A stretch of DNA of 64,000 nt, taken from the NCBI GenBank assembly GCA_028583605.1, contig CM053333.1, positions 32,242,976 to 32,306,975 of the forward strand, given 5' to 3'. How positions within the stretch are numbered: position 1 is the stretch's first letter; each line of letters begins with the position of its first letter. Made by a program: the position numbers and the translations under genes. Of the stretch, positions 48,672-61,694 are shown piece by piece. The notes beneath the pieces were generated by a model. That model did no database searches, was not told where the DNA came from, and saw nothing but the letters and a program-made list of their open reading frames with translations. The DNA comes from Dastarcus helophoroides. Taxonomy: Eukaryota; Arthropoda; Insecta; Coleoptera; Bothrideridae.

Positions 48672-49029
48672 TTTGAAATATAAATCTTCTCCCGTGAAAC
48701 CAAGAAAGATTGAAAAACACAACAAAGGTTGCTCTAACGCGTTTCGATAGCCAAGCTATCACCTTCAGAGAGATCAAAATGTCAAAATGTATAAAAAAAT
48801 TTAATTTTCAAAAGATTCAGAACAAGCGAAAACGTAGTTTTCAAAATGCTCAATTTTAAAAAAAGTTATGTTTACAAATAAAATGAGTATCTCTCTGAAG
48901 ATGATATCTTGGCTTTAGAAACGCGTTAGAGCAACCTCTGTTGTGTTTTTTAATCTTTCTTGGTTTGAGGGGACAGGATTTGTATTTCAATTTTTGAAGA
49001 TAACCAAGAACCACTCCGTTCCACCAAAA
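48672..49029. repeat. Fold-back family B, split copy
   Basis: A left half (48672-48775) carries the minus centre CGATAGCCAAGCTATCACCTT. A right half (48886-49029) carries the plus centre CTCTCTGAAGATGATATCTTGG and ends CCACTCCGTTCCACC. They are separated by 110 bases of A-rich sequence that looks like an insertion or expanded loop. Confidence 0.82.
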
Positions 49030-51300
49030 TTGTATTAATTTAAAATTTTAGTTCAACATTTTTAGTAGATCCAAATTTGGAAAGAAATATTAAAAAAATA
49101 AAATATCTAAAACATTAAAGAAATAATATTTAAAGTTTAACTTGAAATTTGAAAACCTTGATTTCTTTAAAATAAATGTTGTCAAGTATCAAGATTTACA
49201 CTTAAAATTTTTAATTTTTTTCCAGCATGATGGGCGACAACTTCTCGAAATTTAGATTTTGTTTTGAAATTATGAATTTAAATCGATATATCGACTAATC
49301 GAAACATGACAAAAAGAAATATTACTTTTTGAATGCTAATGCATTAAAATGTAATAATTTGAAAGCAAAATTGTAATTAATCTGTTAAAAGAGTTTCCGT
49401 TCAGCTTCCCCAATCATAAAAGTCACTACACGCTACTCGAATTCATTCATTTATAGAGTGAATATTTTGAAAACAGAAAAATATTTGGGTCATTCATTCT
49501 ACATGAAGGCTAAATCTTGTTTTGAACAAACTCAGAATTATTTGGATAAAATAGTCGATTTGTCGAGTTTGGCCTGTCACATTGTGTCCTGATGCTTTTT
49601 CAATTGAGAAATCCACCTGAATTGCAAAGTTTTCAGTGAAATTCAGTTATTTTGTAGATGGTGAATGGTTTTGTTGGTATATCATGTGCTTTGGCGAAAC
49701 AGTCTATTCTTGGAAAAACGCATTAGGAATGGATTAAATCGGATCGAGGAAGAAATCTGACTTATTCACTGCTATTTTAGGAATCCCGTTATCTCTAGAA
49801 ATGTAAGAATGGTTTAGATAGAAGCGAAGGTAAATAGAGAAAAACTAATGCATTCGAAAGGAAATAAATTTACAGGAATAACGTTGACACCGCTTGGAAT
49901 TTGTTTGGATGGTATTCTGTAAAAGAAATAACAAAGGAATCGAACAGTAGGATAGCCGAGGGAAGATATTCGGGTGCACGTGGAATTTAAAAATTGATAT
50001 TTTTAAAGACATATTTCTGGAAATGGCATTCAAAAGCGGCAGTTTGTCTTTGGATGTTGAAGGTGGCAGGAGATGAAATATAGGACTTGCACCAGATACA
50101 GCTTGTATTATGTTGCGTGATTCGAATTTATTATACCTTTTCAGCTTCCATACGTAGCGAGAGTGGAACTGTTGTGATTAAAGCCGAGGATTCGACAATT
50201 TCTGATTTCCACAACACAATGCTCTTACAGCTTCGCTCTTATCCTGATACGTCTCCGGAGGCTTTAGCCCTAAAACCCCCCAAGAGTTCGCAAACGTGTA
50301 TTTTCATTTAATAAGAAGTTACACCGATTCCGCCCGGGAGTTTTCTGCATACAGCCCAAATATTTGTTTTCTAAATGCGTTAAAATACTCCCGGATTGAA
50401 TGCCTCCCGAATTCTTTCTTATTTGTGTCATTTGTCCGAACGTTCTCCGTAATTGGATCAACCGAATAAATTGCGTGATACATAACGGGCCCTTTTACCT
50501 TTCGCAATTTTTTCGTTCGACTAATTCTTCATCTAAAAACAACAAAGAGCCGCGTTATGTTGTGTCCCAAATTTTCTAATAGTGTTCATAAATCTTGCGG
50601 ACCGTTACCGCAGCCCGACCTTTTTTATTTTTTTTTTATGTCACACTACCAAAATGACAACGAATTAAACGAGATATAAATTCTGCGACTTCGCCAAAGT
50701 GCAGCTCCATCCAGCGCCTGATTAAAACGTTCGAATAAAAATGTAACGACCACCGAATTTAAACCTGACACTTTGGATGCACACACACACAATGATGACA
50801 GAATGTTGCCATCGACGGTAACATCAATAACAGAAAATCGATGATCTGTAGGAGTCGGGAAATCGCAGCTCGCGACCCGCTACGTTCAAGAGATAATTGC
50901 GGCTCTTCAAATTTCCCTAAAAAATACATAGAGAAGAAAAATTCTCTGCATCTTCTTTGCGAAATTTGATCAAGTCCATTTATATTGAGTGGCATTTTCT
51001 TCGCCAGTTGCTTCCTTCACACGTCTAGATCTTCAGTTACCATTTTTCTTTAAGGATTGGCAAAAAAAAAGTTAAAACGGACACACATGTAGCACATAAG
51101 TAGGAGTAGACATAAGACAAATGACGTACAGACCCTGCAAAACACGTGTCAGGCCCCCCTTTGATCCCACCAGCTATTACGAAAGTCAAAAAATCCAGAG
51201 TACTGTATCTAAGTTGAAATTCTGAAGGGCCTAAGCAAGGGAGGCAACATCCATAAAAAAAATGGTGCTCAAAAAAAAGACGTACCAAGTGTGCAAAAAA
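49030..51300. other. Unique-looking non-coding block
   Basis: Balanced composition after about 49260. Several 60-80 codon frames on both strands (49845-50033 -, 50087-50311 +, 50759-50995 -, 51037-51288 -) overlap each other and show no domain. A host gene fragment is possible but cannot be supported. Confidence 0.45.
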
Positions 51301-51848
51301 ACTTCCGACTGATATTCATTTTATAATTCCACCAATGTCCAAAAATTTCCAAAAAAAAACTTAAATTTTATGATAAAGTCAAAATTTCCAAATTTTTGTT
51401 TTACTTTACAACTTTACTACATTTTTTTTACTACTTTACTTAAATTTTAACATACCAAATCTCTAAATTTTAAAAAAATGGTTTAAGTTTCAAGGACTAT
51501 TTTATCGAAATTTTTGATTGTGTTTTATTAACATTTTGACCCAATTTTACGAAAACAAATGAAATTTGAGAAGAAATTTGTAATTTTTGGAAACAGACTA
51601 GTTTAGGGAGTCGAAATTTCTAAAAAATATTTATCTCGTGATTTTTACTTTTTTTATTTGTGAATTATGCCTAACATTCAAATTAGGCTAAAAAAAGTTG
51701 AATTTCCTATTTGAAGAAAAAATCTAAATTTACGAAAAGAACAAATATTATTATTAATTCGAAATAGAAGTTAAAATTCCCAAAAAAAGCAAAATTTTGA
51801 GAAAAAAGCAGATTTCGAAAGAAATGAATTTGTTGAGGTACTCAAAAT
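51301..51848. repeat. AT-rich satellite-like tract
   Basis: TTTCCAAAAATTT and AAATTTCTAAAAAA words in mixed to A-rich orientation. No gene. Confidence 0.65.
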
Positions 51849-52021
51849 AAGTAGAATACAACCTAGACTGCAAACCCATGCAATCCTCCAGGCGCGTAGG
51901 TAGCTGAACTACCAACAGCTGAAACACTGCCACCTAGCGAAACGGTTGTTCTCTAGGAAAGTTCCCAGAAGACAAGGATTCTAATGCACAGACCAATGGA
52001 TTTGAACATTTATTAGATTCG

Positions 52022-52080
52022 AGGTTTGGAAACCAAAGACCGGTTTCGATCTTGTTAGATGTCATCAGTTTGACGAGATC
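52022..52080 (-). ncRNA. Hammerhead ribozyme motif with canonical core
   Basis: Minus strand: core CUGAUGA, stem II of AUCU with AGAU (the first pair is C-C, a mismatch), loop AACA, GAAA, stem III ACC with GGU, and C before the predicted cut between 52038 and 52037 (GUC). Stem I starts AAAC/UUUG and is truncated by the arm junction. The core, GAAA and cleavage triplet all match consensus. Confidence 0.68.
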
Positions 52081-52082
52081 AA

Positions 52083-52125
52083 TTGACGAGATCTAACAAA
52101 ATCGAAACCGGTCTTTGGCTTCCAA
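52083..52125 (+). ncRNA. Hammerhead ribozyme motif, 5'-truncated
   Basis: Plus strand: UUGACGA (C3 changed to U at the arm junction), stem II GAUCU with AAAUC, GAAA at 52104-52107, then ACC with GGU and C at 52113. The stem I partner was lost at the junction, so this copy should be inactive. Confidence 0.55.
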
Positions 52126-52173
52126 ACTTCGAATCTAATAAATGTTCAAACCTATTGGTCTGTGAATTAAAAT

Positions 52174-52787
52174 ACTCTAAATAAATTTAAAAAACGTCCA
52201 ATTTAGATAATGAATTGACTTGAGTTAATTATTTGTTATGTTTTAGTTGAACTTAAGAAACTGAGAAAGTCAGAACAAAATACACATTCATTAAATAATG
52301 AATTGAAATTTTCAGAACAAATTTAAAAACCTGAAATTTTTAGAAAAATTTAAACTTTGTGAAAACTAAAATTTAGAAAAGAGAACTTGTAAATATAAAC
52401 TGAAAGCTTGAAGAAAATTGTCGAATTTTAAAAAAGTCCAAGTTTTTTGGAGAAGACGAAAACAATGAAATTTTAAGAAAAGTTTCAAAGTAGTCAAATT
52501 TTTAAAAAAGCTCGAAATTTCCATAAAAAATTTGCCATTTTCCGGAGAAAGTTAAATTTTGAGAATTAATTTGAAATTTCGAGAACGCAAATTAAAAAAA
52601 CTCCAAATTTTCGGAAAAATTCGAATTTTTGAGAAAATTTCCAAAGCAAAAAATCCAATTTCGGAAAAAGCGTTAAACCACAAAAGAGTCAAAAATTCCT
52701 AGAGAAGGTCAAATTTTAAGAAGAATCAAATTTTGGGATTAAGTCAAAGATTCTTCATGGTGAACTCTTATTGACCGGAAACATTTT
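52174..52787. repeat. A-rich satellite-like tract
   Basis: GAAATTTTGAGAA and AAAGTTTCGAAA-like words in A-rich orientation. No gene. Confidence 0.7.
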
Positions 52788-52898
52788 GTTTATTAATTTT
52801 ATTTAACATTTCTTCGGCCCAGTTTGGAAATATTTAAACAATAAAAATTTAAATATTTCCAAACTGGGCCAAAGAAATGTTAAATAAAATTAATAAAC
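52788..52898. repeat. Near-perfect 51-bp palindrome (family C sequence)
   Basis: Arms 52788-52838 and 52848-52898, spacer 9 bases, one mismatch (CTTCGG against CTTTGG). Each arm carries the family C start TTTAACATTTCTTCGGCCC and AGTTTGGAAATATTTAAA. Such symmetry implies a recent inverted duplication or strong homogenisation. Confidence 0.92.
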
Positions 52899-55800
52899 AT
52901 AAGTCAAACACTTTGAAAATGGATGAAATTCCTCAAAAAAAGTACAGCTTGCAGAAGCAACGACCAATTTTGGGTTAAGAGTCGAGATTTCAAAGAAAAG
53001 CAAATTTTTCCAAATTTCCAAACAAAGCCTAATTTCCAGAAAATTAAATATTCAGTAAAAATCAACATATTTAAGAAAAATGGCAAAATTTGGAAAAAGG
53101 AAGGGTCTTAAAAGAAGTGTGGAATTTTCGAGAAAAAAGTCGAAATTTTGAAAAACAGTAAAAATTTTCAAATAGTCAAAACTTGGAAAAAGATCTTTAA
53201 AAAGTCAAAACTTTCGCAACGATCGCAAACCTTCAAAAGCAGAAAAGTATAATTTTGGAAGAAAGTCACATTTTGAGAATGGGTCTAAATTTCGAAAAAA
53301 CTTAAATTTTGAGAAAAAAGTCGAAATCTTCAAAAACTATTTTGCTTAATATTTCCAGATTAATACTTTTGGAAAATATTTACTAATTTTTAATCGACTA
53401 TTTAAAAAAAGGTGAATTTTTGAGAAATGAACAGTTAGCTTTTTCAGAGCACTACCCATCGATCTTTTTCTAGAAATTTAAAGGTTTTTTTATGATTTCG
53501 TTTTTTTATTATCAATTTTCTCAAAATTCGACGTTTTTGTAAACTGGTCTGTTGCTTGAATTGCCATCTTCAAAGTTCGTCTGGAGTGCAAAATTTCAAC
53601 TTTTTATCCCGAAATTTGGTCTTTCCACCAAAGCGTTGAATATCAACTTAAAATTCTCGACTTTGGTTGACCTTCATTTAAAATTTCGACGTTTTTTGAT
53701 CTTAGAAATTTCGCCATTTTCTGATCCTAGAAATTTCGACATTTTCTGATCCTAGAAATCTCGACTTTTTTCTCTAAATAGATTTTGAAATTTTTTGAAC
53801 ACATTAAAAATTTTAATTAATAAATATAAATATCTAATTTTAAAATTTTGATAAAAATATTTCCTGGAGAATTCGTAAAAAAAGACTCAAAATTTGAAGA
53901 AAGTCAAAATTTGGAGAGTCAAAATTTACAAGAAAGCCAATATTTCGTAATTTCGAAATTTAAAAAAAATCGAATTGTTTCAAAAAAGTAGCGATTTAAA
54001 AATGAGTTAAAATTCTAATGTTTTAATTTTGACTTTCTTGCACTCCGCAATATTTTTCAAAAATTCGGAGTTTACAAAAAATAAAAATTCCTTCAAAATT
54101 CCGAAATTGCAAATCTCGGGAAAAAGTCGAAATTCTGAAAAACAGTAGAAATTTTCAAACAGTCAAAACATGGAAAAAGACCTTTAAAAAGTCAAAACTT
54201 CGCAATGTTCGAAACCTTAAAAAGCAGAATTTTAAAATAATCGAAAAAGTATAATTTTGAGAAAAGTCACATTTTGAGAATGGGTCTAAATTTCGAAAAA
54301 ACATAAATTTTGAGAAAAAAGTCGAAATTTTCAAAAACTATTTGCTTAACATTTCCAGATTAATACTTTTCTCGGAATATTTGCTAATTTTTAATAGACT
54401 ATTTAAAAAAAGGTGAATTTTTTAGAAATGAATGGTTAGCTTTTTCGGAGCACTACTTATCGATCTGTTTCTAGAAATTTAAAGGTCTTTGTTATGATTT
54501 CGTTTTTTTTATTGTCAATTTTCTCAAAATTCGACGTTTTTGTAAACTGGTCTGTTGCTTGAATTTCCATCTTCAAAGTTCGTCTGGAGTTCAAAATTTC
54601 AACTTTTTATCCCGAAATTTAGATTTTCCACCAAAGCGTTGAATATCAACTTAAAATTCTCGGCTTTGGTTGAGCTTCATCTAAAATATCGACATTTTTT
54701 GATCCTAGAAATTTCGCCATTTTCTGATCCTACAAATTTCGACATTTTCTGATCCTAGAAATTTCGATATTTTTCTTTAAATAGATTTTCTAATTTTTTG
54801 AACATGGATTAAAATTTTAATAAATAAATAAAAATATTGAATTTTGAAGTTTTCATAAAAATATTTCCTGGAGAATTCGTAAAAAAACTCGAAATTTGAA
54901 GAAATTTACAGGAAGGCTAATATTTCGTAGAAATTTCAAAATTTGAAAACAATCAAATTCTTCCAAAAAAATCGCTTTAATTCGTAATTCGTTTTAATTT
55001 TGACTTTGTTGCATTGCGCAATATTTTTTAAAAATTCGAAGTTTACAAAAAATAAAAATTCCTTCAAAATCCCGAGATTGCAAAAAATTGGAAATTCTGA
55101 AAAACAGTAAAAATTTTCAAAAAAATCAAAACTTGGAAAAGACCTTTAAAAAGTCAAAACTTCGCAACGATCGAAACCTTAAAAAGCACAATTTCAGAAA
55201 AATCGAAAAAGCATAATTTTGGAAAAAAGTCACATTTTCAGAATGGGTCTAAATTTCGAAAAACATAAATTTTGAGAAAAAAGTCGAAATCTTCAAAAAC
55301 GATTTTGCTAACATTTCCAGATTAATAGTTTACTAAATTTTGACATTTTCTTATCCTAGAAATGTCGACATTTTGTGATCCTAGAAATTTCGACTTTCTT
55401 CTCTGAATAGGTTTTGAAATTTTTAAACTCATATTAAAATTTTAATAAATAAATATAAATATCGAATTTTGAAATTTTGATAAAAATATTTCCTGCAGAA
55501 TTCGTAAAAACAACTCAAAATTTGATGAAAGTCAAAATTTGAAGAAAGTCAAAATTTGAAGAAAGTCAAAATTTACAGGAACGCCAATATTTCGTAGAAA
55601 TTTCGAAATTTGAAAACAATCAAATTCTTCCAAGAAAGTCGCCATTTAAAAGAAGAGCCGAAATTCAAATGTTTTAATTTTGACTTTGTTGCGTCCCGCA
55701 GTATTTTTTAAAAATTAAAAATTCCTTTAAAATTCCGCGATTGCAAAATCTCGGGAAAAGAATCGAAATTTTGAAAAACCGAAATTTTGGAAACAAACTT

Positions 55801-56170
55801 GGAAAAAGACCTCTAAAAAGTGAAAACTTTCGCAACGGTCGAAATATTAAAAAGCAGAATTTTAGAAAAATTCGAAATTTTCAAAATGATCAAATTCGTA
55901 AAAAAAGTCGGCATTTTCAAAAAACCTCATAATTTGGAGAATGCGAGAAAGTATCGAAAAATGCCCATAACTTTAAAAATGTCCAAATATTCGAAAAGGT
56001 CTACTTTTTTAAAAATATTTCAACGGTCAACATTGTTGTAAAAAAGGTCGTGATTTTAAAAAAGTCAAGCCTTCGAGAAAATACAAAATTTTAAAAGACT
56101 GCAAATTTCAAAAACAGTGCACATTCTGAAAACATGTCGAAATTATCAAAAAATCCAAATTCGAAAAAAA
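52899..56170. repeat. A-rich satellite with ~1-kb tandem higher-order units
   Basis: The anchor ACTTGGAAA/ACATGGAAA within a TTTAAAAAGTCAAAACTT context occurs at 53181, 54168, 55131 and 55797 (spacings 987, 963, 666). A second anchor, GCTTGAATT then CATCTTCAAAGTTCGTCTGG, occurs at 53554 and 54557. Within each unit a T-rich pocket (53460-53780, 54420-54780) has the opposite strand bias. The pair of homologous plus frames at 53552 and 54555 is a by-product. Confidence 0.85.
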
Positions 56171-58520
56171 AATTTCCAGGAAAGTTTTTTGAAATTTCGA
56201 TAAAAATATTTCTTGGGGACTTCTCCTTTTTCTCCAAGTTTCAAGACCGTACCAAAATTTAAATAATAACGAAATAGAGTTTTAAAATTAGATTCAATAT
56301 TCCGTACATAATGGAATATAAACGCGGAGGAGCTTTTAAGTAAAAAACGCCAAATTTCAAAAAAAATGCTTTTAACAATAAAACTCAAGTAATATTAAAA
56401 GTTAAGAACAGATAAAATCGTGTAGAGTTTTACCAATGTAGTCAGATTGTGTGGGTTTTGCGTCGATATGTCCGGACTCTGTTTATAATTTACAATTCAC
56501 TGTTCAATGCTCATCAAAACTGATTTAATTAGTCTTCTACATTTGGTATCAGGTTCATTCACTGATGCATTGGCTTCAAACTTGACCTAACGGTTTACCG
56601 CTAGAAGCGACTGACTTTCGACAATCGAACACACGTGTTATGATTTATAATTTGTATTTGTAAACACATAGAAAAATTGAAGCCTTCACCAAATAGTTAC
56701 CAATTAATTAATTATTCGCCAGGACTAATAGCTTTTAATAATAATAAATAATACGTCAAAGGCAATAAGTTGTAAGCCGTTGGAGGCATTAACAGGCTCG
56801 CTCTGGGCGACTTACATAAACATTATTTCAATTTAGCGAGGGGTAAATTATTTTACTCTTAAATTATTCATACCTGAAACGGCGTAATTGTAAAGAAATA
56901 AAAGTTATTTCGGTCTTTGCATTGCAAATCGCCTCTACCTATCAATTTGCTATTACTTGTTACTTACAACTATGTATAATGTAATATATAATTATAACTG
57001 TATAACTCAAACTAAATGTACATATTGGCGAAGATTAGATAATTCAATTTTGTAAAGCACTTACCAATTATATTAAATACATAATTTCCCAGCATGTCTA
57101 AAACTATAAGATAATAAAGTTAACTTCTCTATTACTTTGACTAGATATTATACCGTGGCATGAAAATGTCCTTATCCAGGATCAGGAAAACGTTCACCTT
57201 AGCTGCAGATTCTACTCTTTTGAAATAGTCATGTTACGTCCCAAATATCAGCTTTCAAGTTCTGCTTTCATCATATCTTAAGAAACAATAACGAAGTCGT
57301 TAGATGATTCACTTTTTGGGATGCCCACAGAGACTAAATAGACTGAACGCTTCAATCGCGTAGCATGAGAACCTTTGAATGTAAAATACGGGAAAGAGGG
57401 AACTCGATTCACCCCCAAGAGTAAAAAAGTAAAAAATAATTGACACAAATACGTTTAAAATATTGCGTTTAAAATATTTCTTCCTCAAGAAATATTATAT
57501 TAAATATAATAGTCATAGAGCATTTTCATAATTCTTAATAGGTGTAATTACTAAAATACCGCATATTTATTATCACTTAGAATGGAAGCTTATGCTAAAC
57601 GGCTCAACATTTTCCAAGATAAACATTAACGTCGCCTAGAACGGCCTTTTTAATCCCGGTTATAAGACAAATGGGAAAAATCATAAAACCCAAGTACTGG
57701 TGAATAATTCATGTTCTAAACTTATAAGTGTTGTGGGATCTAAATGTTGATATTAAGCAACGTACTGGCTTGTAGGAGGAACAACTTCAATTGGTATTTT
57801 ACGTGGAAGTTTTGCACTCCGCAGTTATTTGAACAGGTAATTAGCACACCTTTACGTATATTCACCGCTATGTGTGTTCTCTCCCTTTTAGGGGATGTTT
57901 ACATTTGCGACATTATATCTGGGACATTAAAAATGTTAGGGAAGCTCACGTTATAAATTTAAATTATTCCAAAAGCGGCGATACATTATATTATTCATTT
58001 TCTTTGGCGCTCTTTAATTAACAATATTGTGAATACAGACAGACCGTTGATAATATGCTCAATGAATTATTTCATTAAGCATTGTTTGATTCTCATGACT
58101 TTTACATATGTACACATTAGAATGTATAAAGTGCAAATTCATTAAAATGTTATAGGCTTAGTAAAGCTATGAACAATTTAGAAAAAATGTTAAAAGAGTA
58201 TTAGTTATAGAATTGTGTAACTGAATGTAAAGGTCAACGTCACTTCAATTAAAAATGGCGACATGACTCCAATATTAAGAAAAGACAATATTTTAAAGCT
58301 GTTGCCTCACGCTGTTACAACAAGAGTAAACAGAAATAAACCATTATCTTGTAAACTGGACATAAATTAAACTCAACAAGCAGCAGCATAACGAGAATCT
58401 AGAGTAACTTACGTCTAATTATGTTGCACATTAGATGTTTCATAATTTCAGTTTATAAACATTCTCGCTTAATGATTGTTAGGGTTTGTAAAACCAGGAA
58501 GTTCATTAAGAAAGAATCAA
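56171..58520. other. Unique-looking non-coding block
   Basis: From about 56400 the sequence is balanced and non-repetitive. The plus frame 57744-57956 (70 codons) has no motif. No RNA gene or mobile-element end was recognised. Confidence 0.45.
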
Positions 58521-61236
58521 AGACGGCTAAGCTGACAATTATTTTCAACTTTCAAAAATTACAAAACTTAGTATAAAAAAAGATCACATAAAGACAAAAT
58601 TTAGCTTTTTTAAATTCCTTGAATAGAAATGCAAAAGCCTAATCCAGTTCAATATGCCAAAAGGTCAAGCGACTGTTTTCCCTAAAAAACCCAAAAAAGT
58701 CTTTAAAAAGTCAAAATATTCACAACAGTCGATTTTAAAAAGCAGAATTTCCAAAAAATTCGAAATTTTGAAAATGGACTAATTCGTAAAAAGTCGACAT
58801 TTTCAGAAAATCTCAAAAATATGGAGAATGTGTCTAAGAAGTCTCTATTTTCAAAAAAGTCGGAGTTTTCGAAAGAGTCTAATTTTTCAAAAATGACTCA
58901 ACAGTCAATTGAAAGATTTCAAAAAAAAAGTATCTCTCTGAAGATGATAGCTTGGCTATCAAAACGCATTAGAGCCAACTTTGTTATGTTTTTTAACCTT
59001 TTTTGGTTTTAGGGAACAAGATTTGTATTTCAATTCAAAATAAAAATCAAATTTTAAAAGAAGAAGTAGTTTTCCAAAAAAATCAAAAAACATAAAAAAA
59101 AAGTTAAAATTTATAAAAACCGAAATTCCGAAAAAAAACGAGATTTTGAAAAATTTGAGAATTGAAATATTCAAAAATATCGCCATTTTTGTAAAAAGTT
59201 AAATTGTCAATGATTTTTTCAAAAATAGGATTTTCAAAAACAGTCAAAATTTACAAAAAAGCCAAGATTTCGTAGAAATATCGAAATTTTCAAAAAAAAT
59301 CGAATTCTTCAAAATAGCAGCGATTTAAAAAAACGTGGAAATTTATTTATTTTTTAAATTTCAACTCTTCTAAATTTTGCAATATTTTTAAAAAATTCGG
59401 AAAATAAAACTTCAAAAATGGCAAAATTCCGAAACCGAACATTTCGAGAAAAATCGAAATTTTGAAACAGTGGAATTTTTTAATAAAATCAAAACTTGGC
59501 AAAAAGTCTCTAAAAAATCAAAATTTCTACAACGGTCAAAATCTTAAAAAGTGGAATTTCCAAAAAATTCGAAATTTAAAAAAATGTTGAAAAAAAAAGA
59601 CAATTTTACAAAACTCAAAAATCTGAGAATTGAAATTTAAAAATATCATAATTTTCATAAAAAGTAAAATGTTCAATGAAATTTAATTTTTCAAAAATAG
59701 GATTTTCAAAAACAGTCAAAATTTCCAAAAAAATCAAGATTTCGTAGAAATGTCGAAAATTTCAAAAAAATCGAATTCTTTTAAATAAAAAGTTACGATT
59801 TTAAAAGAAAGTGGACATTTATTTTTTAAATTTCGATTTTCAAAAACAGTCAAAATTTACAAAGAAATCGAGATTTCGTAGAAATGTTAAAATTTTCAAA
59901 AAAATCTAATTCTTCAGAAAAGTTGCGATTTTAAAAAAAATTGAAATTTTATTTTTTAAATTTCAACTCTTCTGCATTTTGCAATATTTTAAAATAAAAA
60001 TATTTAAAAAATTCGGAAAATAAAATTTCAAAAACGACAAAATTCCAAAACTGAACATTTCGGGAACAATCGAAATTTTGAAACAGTGGAATTTTTTAAT
60101 ATAATCGAAGCTTGGCAAAAAGTCTCCAAAAAAACAAAATTTTTAAAACGGTCAAAATCTTAAAAAGCGGAATATTCAAAAAATTCGAAATTTATAAAAA
60201 TGTCGAAAAAAAAAGACGAAATTTTATAAAACTCAAAAATTTGAGATATGAAATTCAAAAATATCGTAATTTTCATGAAAAGTAAAATGTTCAATGATAT
60301 TAAATTTTTCAAAAATAAGATTTTCAAAAACAGTCAAAATTGACAAAAGTCAAGATTTCGTAAAAATGTGGAAATTTTCAAAAAATCGAATTCTTCAAAA
60401 AAACGCGACTTAAAAAAGCGGAAATTTAATTTTTTTTTAATTTCGACTCTTTAAGACGTCCAAACTCCGAAGTTGAAGATTTCGAAAAAAATCGACAGTC
60501 GATATTTTCAGAAAATGTCCAAATTTAGAAAATGTATTGAACGAGTGCATATATTCGAAAAAGTTGAAATTTTAGAAAAAGCCTAATTTTTAAAAAATAA
60601 GTCAACAGTCTGCATTGTTCAAAAAAAGGTCGAGGTTTCCAAAAAGGTCAAACATTCTAGAAAACTTCAAGGTTTTAAAAAGAGGTCGAAAATTTCAGAA
60701 GAAGTGAAAATCATTTCGAAATCGTCAAAAAAAGTCGAAGATTTGAAAATAAAAATCAAAATTTTCACAAAATTCAAACAAAAAAGTAGTTTTTCTAAAA
60801 AAGGCGAAATTTGTTTCAAAAGAAACCAAAATGTCTGAAAAAAGACGAAACTGAAAAGTCAAAAATGTGAAAATTAAAATTTTCAAAAGTGTAACTTTAA
60901 TAAAAAGTCTAATTTTTTAAAAATAGGACTTACAAAAAAATTCAAATTTACAAAAGGGCTTATATTTTGTAGAAATGTCGAAATATTCAAAAAAATCGAA
61001 TTCTTCTGTTTTAAAAAAAGAGTTGAACGTTAAATTTTTTAATTTGGACTTTTTTGCATTTTAAAATATTTTTGAAAATTTCGAAAAATAAAATTTCAAA
61101 AACGTCAAAATTTCGAAACTGAAGATTTCGGGAAAAATAGAAAATTTGAAACAGGGAATTTTTTTAATAAAACCGAAACTTTGCAAAAACTCTCCAAACT
61201 TGTGAACTCGCTAAGAGATTTTGATTTTTATTTTGA
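58521..61236. repeat. A-rich satellite with repeated blocks
   Basis: GATTTTCAAAAACAGTCAAAA followed by ACAAAAAAGCCAAGATTTCG, or close variants, recurs near 59231, 59710, 59827 and 60319. AAAATTCGAAATTT and GTCGAAAT words fill the rest. No gene. Confidence 0.8.
58930..59035 (+). repeat. Fold-back family B, right half
   Basis: Starts with the plus centre CTCTCTGAAGATGATAGC, with GAAA mutated to AAAA. It ends AGGGAACAAGATTTGTATTT. Confidence 0.8.
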
Positions 61237-61694
61237 ATTGAAATACAAATCTTGTCCCATGAAACCAAGAAAGATTAAAAACGCAACAAAGGCTGCTCTA
61301 ACGCTTTTTGATAGCCAATCTATCATCTTCAGAGAGATACTATCTCTCATCTCTCATTATCATCTCTCAGCATCTCTCTGAAGATGATAGCTTGGCTATC
61401 GAAACGCCTTAGAGCAGCATTTGTTGTGATTTTAAATATTTTTTGGTTTCAGGGGACAAGATTTGTATTTCAAAATTCTCTAACGCATTTCGATAGCCAA
61501 GCTATCATCTTCAGAGAGATACTATCTCTTATCTCTCATCATCATCTCTCAGTATCTCTCTGAAGATGATAGCTTGGCTATCGAAACGCCTTAGAGCAGC
61601 ATTTGTTGTGATTTTAAATATTTCTTGGTTTCAGGGGACAAGATTTGAATTTCAAAATTTGAACATAACCAAGGATCAGTCCATTCCAACAAAA
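61237..61694. repeat. Two consecutive fold-back family B copies
   Basis: Copy 1 (61237-61474) is complete, with minus and plus centres separated by a CTATCTCTCATCTCTC spacer repeat. Copy 2 (61475-61694) lacks the left terminus, repeats the same spacer, and ends CAGTCCATTCCAAC. In both, the plus centre keeps CTGAAGA, stem II GATAGC with GCTATC, GAAA, and the AGAG/CTCT stem I. Confidence 0.88.

Larger units (their letters stand above)
51849..52173. mobile_element. Family A inverted pair with hammerhead motifs
   Basis: The left arm (51849-52080) aligns with the family A unit from AAGTAGAATACAACCTAGAC through GACGAGATC, with a GAAACACTGCCACCTAGCG insertion not seen in the 3.5-kb copies. The right arm (52083-52173) is the reverse complement of the last 95 or so bases. 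The two arms meet head to head at about 52080, each with a hammerhead motif pointing to its own strand. Confidence 0.78.

Noticed and set aside
53552..54752. Two homologous 65-codon plus frames as a gene family
   Set aside because: They are the same block in two ~1-kb satellite units and contain only satellite words.
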